From: JAEKNW01 sp963678375
GTDB taxonomy: Bacteria > Cloacimonadota > Cloacimonadia > Cloacimonadales > JAFGVF01
Assembly (NCBI GenBank): GCA_963678375.2
Contig: OY782831.1
Coordinates: 496,001-560,000 of the forward strand
Direction of reading: 5' to 3'
DNA length: 64,000 nucleotides
In this document: in pieces, positions 44,855 to 52,014 of the stretch
Position numbering within the stretch: position 1 is the first letter of the stretch
Layout: each line of letters starts with the position of its first letter
The notes under the pieces: generated by a model
What the model was told of the DNA's origin: nothing
Databases searched by the model: none
The model's input: the letters and a program-made list of their open reading frames with translations, nothing else
Made by a program: the position numbers and the translations under genes

Positions 44855-46933
44855 TTATTTAGTATCTTCTTTTTCTTGTTCAGTTTCAGTCTCTTCTTTA
44901 ACTTCTTCCACTTCTTCAACTTCAGGAGTAACAATTTCTTCTTTAACTTCTTCAGTTTTTGGAGTTTCAACTACTTCTACTTCTTCCTTAACTTCTTCAA
45001 TTTCAGGAGTTTCAGTAGTCTCTGCTTCTGATTTAACTTCTTCATTCTCAGGAGATTCTGTGATTTCTGAAGCTATTTCAGCTTGTGGAGTTTCAGTTAC
45101 TTCTTCAAGAGTTTTTTCATCTTTTTCTTCAGCCTTTTTAGCTTCTTTTTTTGCTTCTTTTTTGGCTTCAGCTTTAGCTTTTTTAGCTTCTTTTTTAACC
45201 ATTATTTCTTCATGTTGTCCTTTATGGAAATCAACATAAGTGGTTAAACTTTCTTGGTCTCTTGAGAAGAAGAAAGCTTTAACAGAAAGGATTAATCTTC
45301 TGTTATCCATATCTAGTTCGATAACTTTCAATGGAATCTCTTCGCCAACAAGGAAGTATTCATCTGGAGTTTCCAATTTTGGAATTGCAAGATGAGAAAC
45401 AGGAACAAATCCTTCAACAATATCGCCATCACATTCGATATCTACTAAGATTCCTTTAGGAATTAATTTAGATATTTTACCAATGATTTCAGTATTTAGA
45501 GGTAATTTGTCGTTCAAAGTTTGCCAAGGATCATCATGAAGTTGTTTGATACCTAGAGCTACTCTGTGAAGAGTTTTATCTATAGAGAGAACAACAGCTT
45601 CGATTTCTTGGTTCTTTTTATAAACATCTTTTGGATGGTAGATTCTTTTTGTCCATGAAATATCTGAAACATGAACAAGCCCATCAATACCATCTTCAAC
45701 TTCAACAAATACACCAAAGTCAGTTAAACTCTTAATTTTTCTCTTAAGAATTGTACCTTCAGGGTATTTCATATCGATAGCTACCCAAGGGTTTGGTTCC
45801 ATTTGTTTTAGACCAAGAGCAATTCTTTTTCTCTCTTTATCTACTGAAAGCACAATTGCTTCAACAGTTTCGTCAAGCTTAAGGATTTGATGAGGATGGG
45901 TAATTTTTTTAGTCCAAGACATCTCAGTAATATGAATAAGACCTTCAACACCTGGTTCTAGTTCTACAAAAGCACCATAAGGGGTTAAATTAACAACTTT
46001 ACCTTTTGCTCTTGTTCCCTCTTCATATTTAGTTTCAATATTTTCCCAAGGTTGTGGAACTAGTTGTTTTAGACCAAGTGAAACTTTCTCATTTTCTGGA
46101 TCGTAAGCAGTAACTTTAACTTTAAGTTTGTCTCCAATGTTTAAAATATCTGATGGGTGATTGATTTTTCCCCATGACATATCAGTGATGTGTAGTAATC
46201 CGTCGATTCCACCTAAATCAATAAATGCTCCGTAGTTGGTAATATTTTTAACTTCACCTTCGAGTTCTGCACCAACTTCAATAATCTCACGTAACTTTTC
46301 TCTCTTTTCGGAGACTTCTTCTTCTAGCACATCTTTACGAGATACGATAATATTTTTTCTATCAGCATCTAATTTGATGATTTTAACATTAGCTGTTTTT
46401 CCAATGAATTGATCTAAGTTAGGAATTGGTTTCAAAGCTATTTGAGAGCCTGGTAAAAAGGCTTCTAAGCCAAATACTTCTACAATCATTCCACCTTTGA
46501 CACGACGTCTGAAAATACCTTCAATTATTTCTTCTTTTTCAAATGAAGCTTGTAATTTCTTGATATTTTCTTGAAAATCTGCTTGCTTTTTAGAAAGTTT
46601 TACTTTCCCTTCGCCATCTTCTACTTTAACAATGTAGACTTTAATATCAGAACCTACTTCTGGACTACCAGAATAGGTAAATTCTCCGATAGGGATTGAC
46701 CCTTCAGATTTGTAGCCGATATCTACTAAAACTTCACGATCATTTACACTAACTACTGTTCCGGTAACAATTTGACCAGATTCATAGTTGGAAAATGAAT
46801 CGTCATACATCTTTAGCATATCTTCATTGCTAATTTCATTCGCTTTCGACATTTCGTGCTTTTCTTCAGCACCGTTTTCTACTGCAGTTTCTGCAGGCAC
46901 CTGAGTTTTGACTTCTTTCTCGTTAAGACTCAT
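44855..46933 (-). CDS. rpsA: 30S ribosomal protein S1
   Basis: A 692-residue protein with six S1/OB-fold repeats (about 55-575), including repeated NYGAFIDLGGIDGLLHITDM and PYGAFVELEPGVEGLIHITE units. It binds mRNA on the small subunit. A Lys/Ala-rich helix (about 580-610) and then a strongly acidic Glu/Val/Thr tail with short repeats (EEVKEE, ETPEIEEV) extend the C-terminus. The acidic tail is unusual for S1. It overlaps ispH by four bases and ends the cmk-plsC-ispH-rpsA cluster. Confidence 0.95.
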   Translation of the reverse strand: MSLNEKEVKTQVPAETAVENGAEEKHEMSKANEISNEDMLKMYDDSFSNYESGQIVTGTVVSVNDREVLVDIGYKSEGSIPIGEFTYSGSPEVGSDIKVYIVKVEDGEGKVKLSKKQADFQENIKKLQASFEKEEIIEGIFRRRVKGGMIVEVFGLEAFLPGSQIALKPIPNLDQFIGKTANVKIIKLDADRKNIIVSRKDVLEEEVSEKREKLREIIEVGAELEGEVKNITNYGAFIDLGGIDGLLHITDMSWGKINHPSDILNIGDKLKVKVTAYDPENEKVSLGLKQLVPQPWENIETKYEEGTRAKGKVVNLTPYGAFVELEPGVEGLIHITEMSWTKKITHPHQILKLDETVEAIVLSVDKERKRIALGLKQMEPNPWVAIDMKYPEGTILKRKIKSLTDFGVFVEVEDGIDGLVHVSDISWTKRIYHPKDVYKKNQEIEAVVLSIDKTLHRVALGIKQLHDDPWQTLNDKLPLNTEIIGKISKLIPKGILVDIECDGDIVEGFVPVSHLAIPKLETPDEYFLVGEEIPLKVIELDMDNRRLILSVKAFFFSRDQESLTTYVDFHKGQHEEIMVKKEAKKAKAEAKKEAKKEAKKAEEKDEKTLEEVTETPQAEIASEITESPENEEVKSEAETTETPEIEEVKEEVEVVETPKTEEVKEEIVTPEVEEVEEVKEETETEQEKEDTK

Positions 46934-47820
46934 CGGGTTTCCTCCTTAAACACAGGAATTTCGTTAATAGACTTAACTATCACCCCACCCCTGCTTATAT
47001 TAATAATCTTATTATAAACATCTATAATTAAATCATCTGGAGTTGAAGCTCCAGCACTGATTCCAATTTTATTTTTGTTAGTGCACCATTTTTCTTGTAA
47101 TTCTTCAGCAGTTTCAATATGATAGGTTTCGGAATAATTACTTGAGATTTTAGCTAACATTTTTGTGTTAGAACTCATCTTACCACCGATAACTATCATA
47201 AGATCACTAGCTTTGGCTAAAGCCCTTGTAGAATCTTGCCTCACAGTCGTAGCACTACAAATAGTATTAACTATATGTAACTCAAAAGTTGTGTCAAGTA
47301 ATTTTTTCACTATTTTTTCAAAAACTTCATAAGTTTGAGTAGTTTGCGAAATCAAAGCAAGCTTTTCCCCCTTTAAATTGGGAATTTCTTCTGGAGATTC
47401 TACAACTAAATATTTTCCAGATAAATAAGAAATTAAAGCTAAAACTTCAGGATGCTCTTTATTTCCAAGGACGACAATGAAGTATCCTTCTTTAGATAAT
47501 TTTTCTCCCATTGATTGTAATTTACTAACATAAGGACAAGTAGCATCAATAACAGCAAGACCTTTATCAGCTAGTTCTTTCTTAGCTTCTTTAGAAATAC
47601 CATGTGATCTGATTATAGCTGGAGTTTTATCTATTTCCGATATATCATCTACAGAATAGACACCTTTTTTCTCTAATCTTTTAACAACTTGAGGGTTATG
47701 GATTATTGGGCCTATAGTTACAAGTTTTTCAGATCTTTCTTTTGCTTCACTCTCAGCTATCTTGATAGCTCTTTTCACACCAAAACAAAAGCCCGAGTTT
47801 TTAGCTAATCTTATTTCCAT
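46930..47820 (-). CDS. ispH: 4-hydroxy-3-methylbut-2-enyl diphosphate reductase
   Basis: A 296-residue iron-sulfur enzyme making IPP and DMAPP in the last step of the MEP pathway. The three cluster cysteines are in NSGFCFGVKRAI, DATCPYVSKLQ and NTICSATTVRQ. IRSHGI, IIHNPQVV and the late GISAGASTPDDLI are also typical. The gene lies between plsC (20-base overlap) and rpsA (4-base overlap); in some Clostridia IspH and S1 are fused into one protein. Confidence 0.96.
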   Translation of the reverse strand: MEIRLAKNSGFCFGVKRAIKIAESEAKERSEKLVTIGPIIHNPQVVKRLEKKGVYSVDDISEIDKTPAIIRSHGISKEAKKELADKGLAVIDATCPYVSKLQSMGEKLSKEGYFIVVLGNKEHPEVLALISYLSGKYLVVESPEEIPNLKGEKLALISQTTQTYEVFEKIVKKLLDTTFELHIVNTICSATTVRQDSTRALAKASDLMIVIGGKMSSNTKMLAKISSNYSETYHIETAEELQEKWCTNKNKIGISAGASTPDDLIIDVYNKIINISRGGVIVKSINEIPVFKEETR

Positions 47821-48412
47821 CTTTTAATCCATTTATTATGTCTAAAATCGAACGAGATAAATCCCGATAACTTTCTTTGTTAACTTCTAAATCTTGATAA
47901 AAATCAGGAGTCAATGGCTTACCTATATAAATCTTAAGTCTTTTTATCCTGAATAAGCATTTTAGTAGGTGGTTACTATTTTCTAGATAAATTGGTAAGA
48001 TACTAGACTTAGTATTCATAGCTAGCATACCAATACCGGGTTTAGCAGTAAAAGATTTCCTAGACCCTTCAGGGAAAATAACAATGGTTTCATCATTATT
48101 TAATATCTTGTTAATATTAGTTAGAGCTCTTTTATCAACCACACCCCGCCTTACAGGAGTAGCATTAAACTTGGATATAACCCAGCCAAAGGGTTTGAAT
48201 TTAAAGAGTTCTTCTTTAGCCATAAAGTGAATAGCTATTGGCATAGTTGAACCAATCAAGGGAGGGTCAAAATTAGACATATGGTTAGAGGCTATAATGC
48301 AGCGTTGAGAAAAAACATCTTGTAAATTCTCTCTGCCAATTATTTTTAAGCCAAAAACATATTTAAATATTATGTTTACACTTTTTGAGATAATTCTATA
48401 ATATGCTTTCAC
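47801..48412 (-). CDS. plsC: 1-acyl-sn-glycerol-3-phosphate acyltransferase
   Basis: A 203-residue membrane-associated acyltransferase that makes phosphatidic acid. The HX4D motif is in ASNHMSNFDPPLIG and the second motif in IFPEGSRKSF. A short hydrophobic N-terminus (about 1-20) anchors it. The start is GTG 48412, overlapping the cmk stop by four bases after GGAAGGGAAA. The neighbours match the cmk-plsC-ispH-rpsA order of many bacteria. Confidence 0.93.
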   Translation of the reverse strand: MKAYYRIISKSVNIIFKYVFGLKIIGRENLQDVFSQRCIIASNHMSNFDPPLIGSTMPIAIHFMAKEELFKFKPFGWVISKFNATPVRRGVVDKRALTNINKILNNDETIVIFPEGSRKSFTAKPGIGMLAMNTKSSILPIYLENSNHLLKCLFRIKRLKIYIGKPLTPDFYQDLEVNKESYRDLSRSILDIINGLKDGNKIS

Positions 48413-49095
48413 TTTCCCTTCCTAATATATACCATAATTTCTTCAACTTGTTCTGGGATGGAAAGATTTGTTGAGTCTATTAATATTGCATCTTCAGCCT
48501 GTTTTAAAGGAGCAATAGCCCTATGAGAGTCATTATAATCTCTACTTTCTAACTCTGTTTTCACTTGCTCAAAAGACTTTTCAGACCCCTTAGCCTTTTC
48601 TTCTAAATAGCGTCTTTGAGCTCTCTCTTCTAGATCAGCTACCATAAAGAATTTAAAGTCAGCATTAGGGAAGACAACTGTTCCAATATCTCTGCCATCC
48701 ATAACAATACCTTTTTTCTCTCCAAGCTTTCTCTGTAAAGCTGTCATACCTTCTCTTACAACCCCAATGGCTGAAATATCTGAAGCAAGTTTACCAACCT
48801 GAGGTTGTCTAATAGCCTGTGATACATCTTCACCGTCTAGCAAAACAGTATTGTTGGGTAGTGAATACTTTATTTGAACATCTATTTCTTGCATCATTTT
48901 GGTTAAAGCTGGGAGATCATCTAAAGATATATTTTGACGATGAGCTTTTAAACCACAAGCTCTGTACATAGCTCCAGTATCTAAATAGACATAGTGCAAA
49001 CGCTTTGCTAATTCTTTAGCAGTAGTAGATTTACCTGATGAAGCAGGTCCATCAATGGCAATTATAAATTTATTAGTTTTGTTGTTTTTATCCAT
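48409..49095 (-). CDS. cmk: Cytidylate kinase
   Basis: A 228-residue P-loop kinase that phosphorylates CMP and dCMP. The Walker A is in IDGPASSGKSTTAKELA; the acceptor site shows YLDTGAMYRA and the GIVMDGRDIGTVVFPNAD segment. The length fits the family. It is the first gene of the cmk-plsC-ispH-rpsA cluster. Confidence 0.96.
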   Translation of the reverse strand: MDKNNKTNKFIIAIDGPASSGKSTTAKELAKRLHYVYLDTGAMYRACGLKAHRQNISLDDLPALTKMMQEIDVQIKYSLPNNTVLLDGEDVSQAIRQPQVGKLASDISAIGVVREGMTALQRKLGEKKGIVMDGRDIGTVVFPNADFKFFMVADLEERAQRRYLEEKAKGSEKSFEQVKTELESRDYNDSHRAIAPLKQAEDAILIDSTNLSIPEQVEEIMVYIRKGK

Positions 49096-49146
49096 ATTAG
49101 ACTATTTTCCATAATTTTCAAAAATAGTCAAATGTTTTTTTCTAAG

Positions 49147-49200
49147 AAAATACAAGAAACTGCCTTGATTCCCCTCAGAGGAAGAGTAATCAAGGCAGTC
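49147..49200 (-). terminator. Intrinsic terminator after LamG-type gene
   Basis: A perfect 12-bp stem (49159-49170 with 49188-49199) with a 17-base loop is followed on the minus strand by TTTCTTGTATTTTC, just past the stop of the LamG-type gene. Confidence 0.8.
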
Positions 49201-49215
49201 TAATCTTTTGTGAAG

Positions 49216-51132
49216 CTATTTTTTAAGAATCATTTTCTGGGTCCAAGACGCTTTATTGCTGGTCATTCGGTAGAAGTAGACTCCGCTGGCCACCTTTTGA
49301 TCTTTATTAGTTACACCATTCCAGTTTATGCTATAATCACCTGCCTGGCCATGAATCACCGACTTATGCCAAATCTTTCTACCAGCGATATTAAAGATTT
49401 CAATTTCCACTCTGCCAGCTTCTTCTAAAGAATAAGAGATTGTAGTAGAAGGATTAAATGGATTTGGATAGGCATTATGAAGTCTGGTTTGCTGGGGGAT
49501 ATCTATTACTGGGTTTTCAAAATTATCTTCAATAAGGATAGTGATTGGTCCATGATAATAATTATTACCAGAGAGTTCGCTTATTTTCAACCAATAATAA
49601 TATCTTCCACTTTCTTTTAAATTATTATCTACAAAGCTATAATTATGAGTCAAAGATGTATTAGTAGCATCAACAATTGAACCCACCTGACTAGCAAGCG
49701 CAAGGTCATTTTCTGGGGCTCTTAAAACATTAAAGCCATATAAATCTGATTCACTATGAGTTACCCAATCCAAGGAAACTGTGTAATCACCTGAGTAAAC
49801 ACCAGTAAAGGAAGCAAAGGTTACTGGTAAGGTTGCATCTTCGGGAGAGATAATTACTGGGACATCACCTTTACTGGCAAAAGGCACATTTGAGAATAAG
49901 ACTTGAGAAGGACCAGTAGCAGGATATGGATTACCTTGATGCCAGCTTAAGCCACCATTCTCAGGATCATTATAATAGGCTATGACATACCAAGTACCTG
50001 CAGGAACAGCTATGTTGAGATTACTGGTAGTTGAAGCATTAAAGACCATTACAATATCACTTTCAGTAGTATTAGCAGGTGAAGGAACTCCTATAGTTTC
50101 GATAGATCCTTGAGTAGCAATAATTGGAACATCCGCTTGTCCACTATATGTAAAGCCAGGATTAACAGGATCTTCTAAAGTAAATGTTCCTACAAAAGAA
50201 ATATTTTTATTGCTACTTAAATTACTTAAGATATTGCTATCTGAACCAGAAGCTAAGGTCCATATATAGTTATCCTTTTGAGCAGATACAGTGCCACTGA
50301 AGCCATTTTCAAGGCTAATTTTTCCAGGATCATTACCATAATTTTGAGTATCTGTATATATGGTTACTCCGCTTATATTACCGGTATCTATATTTATTGA
50401 ATAATAAGGAACATTATCCGACCAAGATGCATTTACTAAAGTTGCATTATAATTGCTGTTTGCACTATTGATGACTGTTGCCCCAGAACCTGTATTAAAG
50501 AGGAATTCAGCTAAGAGATTGTCAGCAGTTACTGAATTTAATAAATTATCAGCTATTTGAGTTTGAGAACGAGCTATATTCCAGATACGAACTTGGTCAA
50601 TAGAGCCAGTCATAGTACGCCAGTCACCATCTTGATCAATAGCACCAATCAAAAGTCTTTTTGAAGTGGTAGGAATACTTATAGAATGATTTAAAGAAGC
50701 TTTTTCAACACCATTCACATATAATTTAACCAAGCTACCATTGTAGGTAGCTGCTACATGCTGCCAAGTATTCAAGGTTAAGGCATTATATGCTATGCAA
50801 TCAGTCCAGTTACTTCCACCATTACTCATATTAAATTCTAATGTTCCCGATGCAGACCCATACCTAAAAGACCAGCCATAGGTAATTGATCCATCCTCAT
50901 CATCCCAATCTGTTTCAGCCGCGATAGTATTCTTCCAAGAAGCATTTTTGAAGTCAGTAGGATAAATCCAGGCTTCAATTGTTAGATTGTTAGTGAGGTC
51001 ATAGTAAGTTGAATTCCCACAATCAAGATACTGTCCCTCCCCATTGAACTGCAGAGAATGTTCACTTGCACTGAGACTTACACCAAAGAAGGCCATACAA
51101 GTAAAGAAAATAAGAAAAGTTTTTAGAGACAT
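49216..51132 (-). CDS. Secreted LamG/concanavalin-type protein with Por-type sorting domain
   Basis: A 638-residue exported protein. Signal peptide 1-22; a LamG/concanavalin-like jelly roll (about 25-210; LTIEAWIYPTDF, NTWQHVAATYNGSLVKLYVN, IDQVRIWNIARS); a middle beta region (about 230-430); a fibronectin-like domain (about 440-545, LDWVTHSESDLYGFNVLR); and a sorting domain (AYPNPFNPSTTISYSLEEAG to MILKK). LamG domains bind glycans or proteins. The sorting domain differs from the near-identical set in the other genes, suggesting it was not recently copied. Confidence 0.85.
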   Translation of the reverse strand: MSLKTFLIFFTCMAFFGVSLSASEHSLQFNGEGQYLDCGNSTYYDLTNNLTIEAWIYPTDFKNASWKNTIAAETDWDDEDGSITYGWSFRYGSASGTLEFNMSNGGSNWTDCIAYNALTLNTWQHVAATYNGSLVKLYVNGVEKASLNHSISIPTTSKRLLIGAIDQDGDWRTMTGSIDQVRIWNIARSQTQIADNLLNSVTADNLLAEFLFNTGSGATVINSANSNYNATLVNASWSDNVPYYSINIDTGNISGVTIYTDTQNYGNDPGKISLENGFSGTVSAQKDNYIWTLASGSDSNILSNLSSNKNISFVGTFTLEDPVNPGFTYSGQADVPIIATQGSIETIGVPSPANTTESDIVMVFNASTTSNLNIAVPAGTWYVIAYYNDPENGGLSWHQGNPYPATGPSQVLFSNVPFASKGDVPVIISPEDATLPVTFASFTGVYSGDYTVSLDWVTHSESDLYGFNVLRAPENDLALASQVGSIVDATNTSLTHNYSFVDNNLKESGRYYYWLKISELSGNNYYHGPITILIEDNFENPVIDIPQQTRLHNAYPNPFNPSTTISYSLEEAGRVEIEIFNIAGRKIWHKSVIHGQAGDYSINWNGVTNKDQKVASGVYFYRMTSNKASWTQKMILKK

Positions 51133-51351
51133 ATTAAATACTCCTTTTATATTAATTTAATAATTTTATTTTCTCTTTATTAGTGCAAATCATGGGCCAA
51201 GAATAGTCAAAAAATGCTAGTTATTAAAGGATTAATTTACAGATAGATAGCAATAATAAGTATTTTCTTTTTAAAAAGTTTTCATATATTTAGTGAAAAT
51301 GAAAACTTTTCACTGAAAACTCTTAGTTAGAAAGAGATGGAGTGATGGGGT

Positions 51352-51375
51352 GACGGAGAGACGGAGAGACGGAGA
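51352..51375 (+). repeat. Three tandem 8-bp GACGGAGA units
   Basis: Three consecutive GACGGAGA copies directly outside the left inverted-repeat arm. A degenerate purine-rich counterpart lies outside the right arm (about 51891-51915). Confidence 0.85.
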
Positions 51376-51440
51376 GAGTAAACAATCCCCTTTCAGCTCG
51401 TAAGAGCGGTATGAGAGGGGTGCCGTAAGGTGGGGAGAGT
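51374..51440 (+). repeat. Left 67-bp inverted-repeat arm of DUF559 cassette
   Basis: It matches the reverse complement of 51824-51890 at 65 of 67 positions by eye. The arm is itself partly palindromic: CCCC...GGGG flanks with a GCTCGTAAGAGC core. It ends one base before the DUF559 stop codon. Confidence 0.93.
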
Positions 51441-51441
51441 C

Positions 51442-51819
51442 TTAAATTGGTCTCTTGTCATTGCATTCAGGATTTCCCATTAAGAAACCTTCAATGTATT
51501 CGATACAAGCATCCAATTGTTTATAAATTTGATAATTTGAAAATCTAATAATTTTCATTCCTAAACTTTCTAAATATCTTTCTCGTTTTTCATCATATTC
51601 TTCTTTAAAATCATGGTCTCTACCATCTATTTCAATTATTAATTTAAATCTAGCACAGTAAAAATCGACAATGTAATTTCCTATTGGTTTTTGCCGATAA
51701 AACCTAAAACCAAGTTGTTTATTTTTTACTCTACTCCAGAATAAAACCTCTGGAAGTGTGAGATTTTTCTTTAAATCTTTTGCATATTTTGTTAGTTTTT
51801 TGCTGTATTTTATTGTCAT
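51442..51819 (-). CDS. DUF559 (Vsr-like endonuclease fold) protein inside an inverted-repeat cassette
   Basis: A 125-residue protein of the DUF559 family, predicted to share the restriction-endonuclease fold of Vsr. Conserved features: NLTLPEVLFWSRVKNKQLG, FRFYRQKPIGNYIVDFYC, KLIIEIDGRDHDF and YLESLGMKIIRFSN; acidic residues in VDFYC and IEIDG are candidate metal ligands. The gene is fitted exactly between 67-bp inverted repeats, one base from one arm and four from the other, and the right arm supplies its ribosome binding site (GGGGAG). This suggests a mobile cassette; family function is unknown. Confidence 0.92.
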   Translation of the reverse strand: MTIKYSKKLTKYAKDLKKNLTLPEVLFWSRVKNKQLGFRFYRQKPIGNYIVDFYCARFKLIIEIDGRDHDFKEEYDEKRERYLESLGMKIIRFSNYQIYKQLDACIEYIEGFLMGNPECNDKRPI

Positions 51820-51823
51820 GTTT

Positions 51824-51890
51824 ACTCTCCCCGCCTTACGGCACCCCTCTCATACCGCTCTTACGAGCTGAAAGGGGATTGCTTACTCTC
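51824..51890 (-). repeat. Right 67-bp inverted-repeat arm of DUF559 cassette
   Basis: The partner of 51374-51440 (65 of 67 positions). On the minus strand it precedes the DUF559 ATG by four bases and contains GGGGAG as the probable ribosome binding site. Confidence 0.93.
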
Positions 51891-51957
51891 CCCGCCATCT
51901 CTCTATCTCCCCGTCATTGAGCCGAAGGGCAAAAACCTTCTTATTCGTGTTATTTTG

Positions 51958-51998
51958 TAGGCAGTTTGAAACTGCCTACTGCGAGCAAGAATGCTCGC
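51958..51998. repeat. Paired intergenic hairpins
   Basis: Two adjacent perfect hairpins: TAGGCAGTT with AACTGCCTA (51958-51966/51970-51978) and GCGAGCA with TGCTCGC (51981-51987/51992-51998). They lie just past the stop of the sigma-54 activator gene and could help stop transcription. A related arrangement appears near 34532-34625. Confidence 0.6.
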
Positions 51999-52014
51999 GT
52001 TCCCAGCTAGAATC

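Larger units (their letters stand above)
51133..51441. other. Intergenic region with left inverted-repeat arm
   Basis: A 309-base gap between the LamG-type gene and the DUF559 gene. Its left half is plain AT-rich sequence; the right half holds a GACGGAGA x3 tandem repeat (51352-51375) and the 67-bp inverted repeat arm (51374-51440). Confidence 0.6.

Noticed and set aside
44762..45031. Phe- and Ser-rich open frame on the plus strand
   Set aside because: It is the antisense of the acidic low-complexity tail of rpsA, which produces long open frames by composition.
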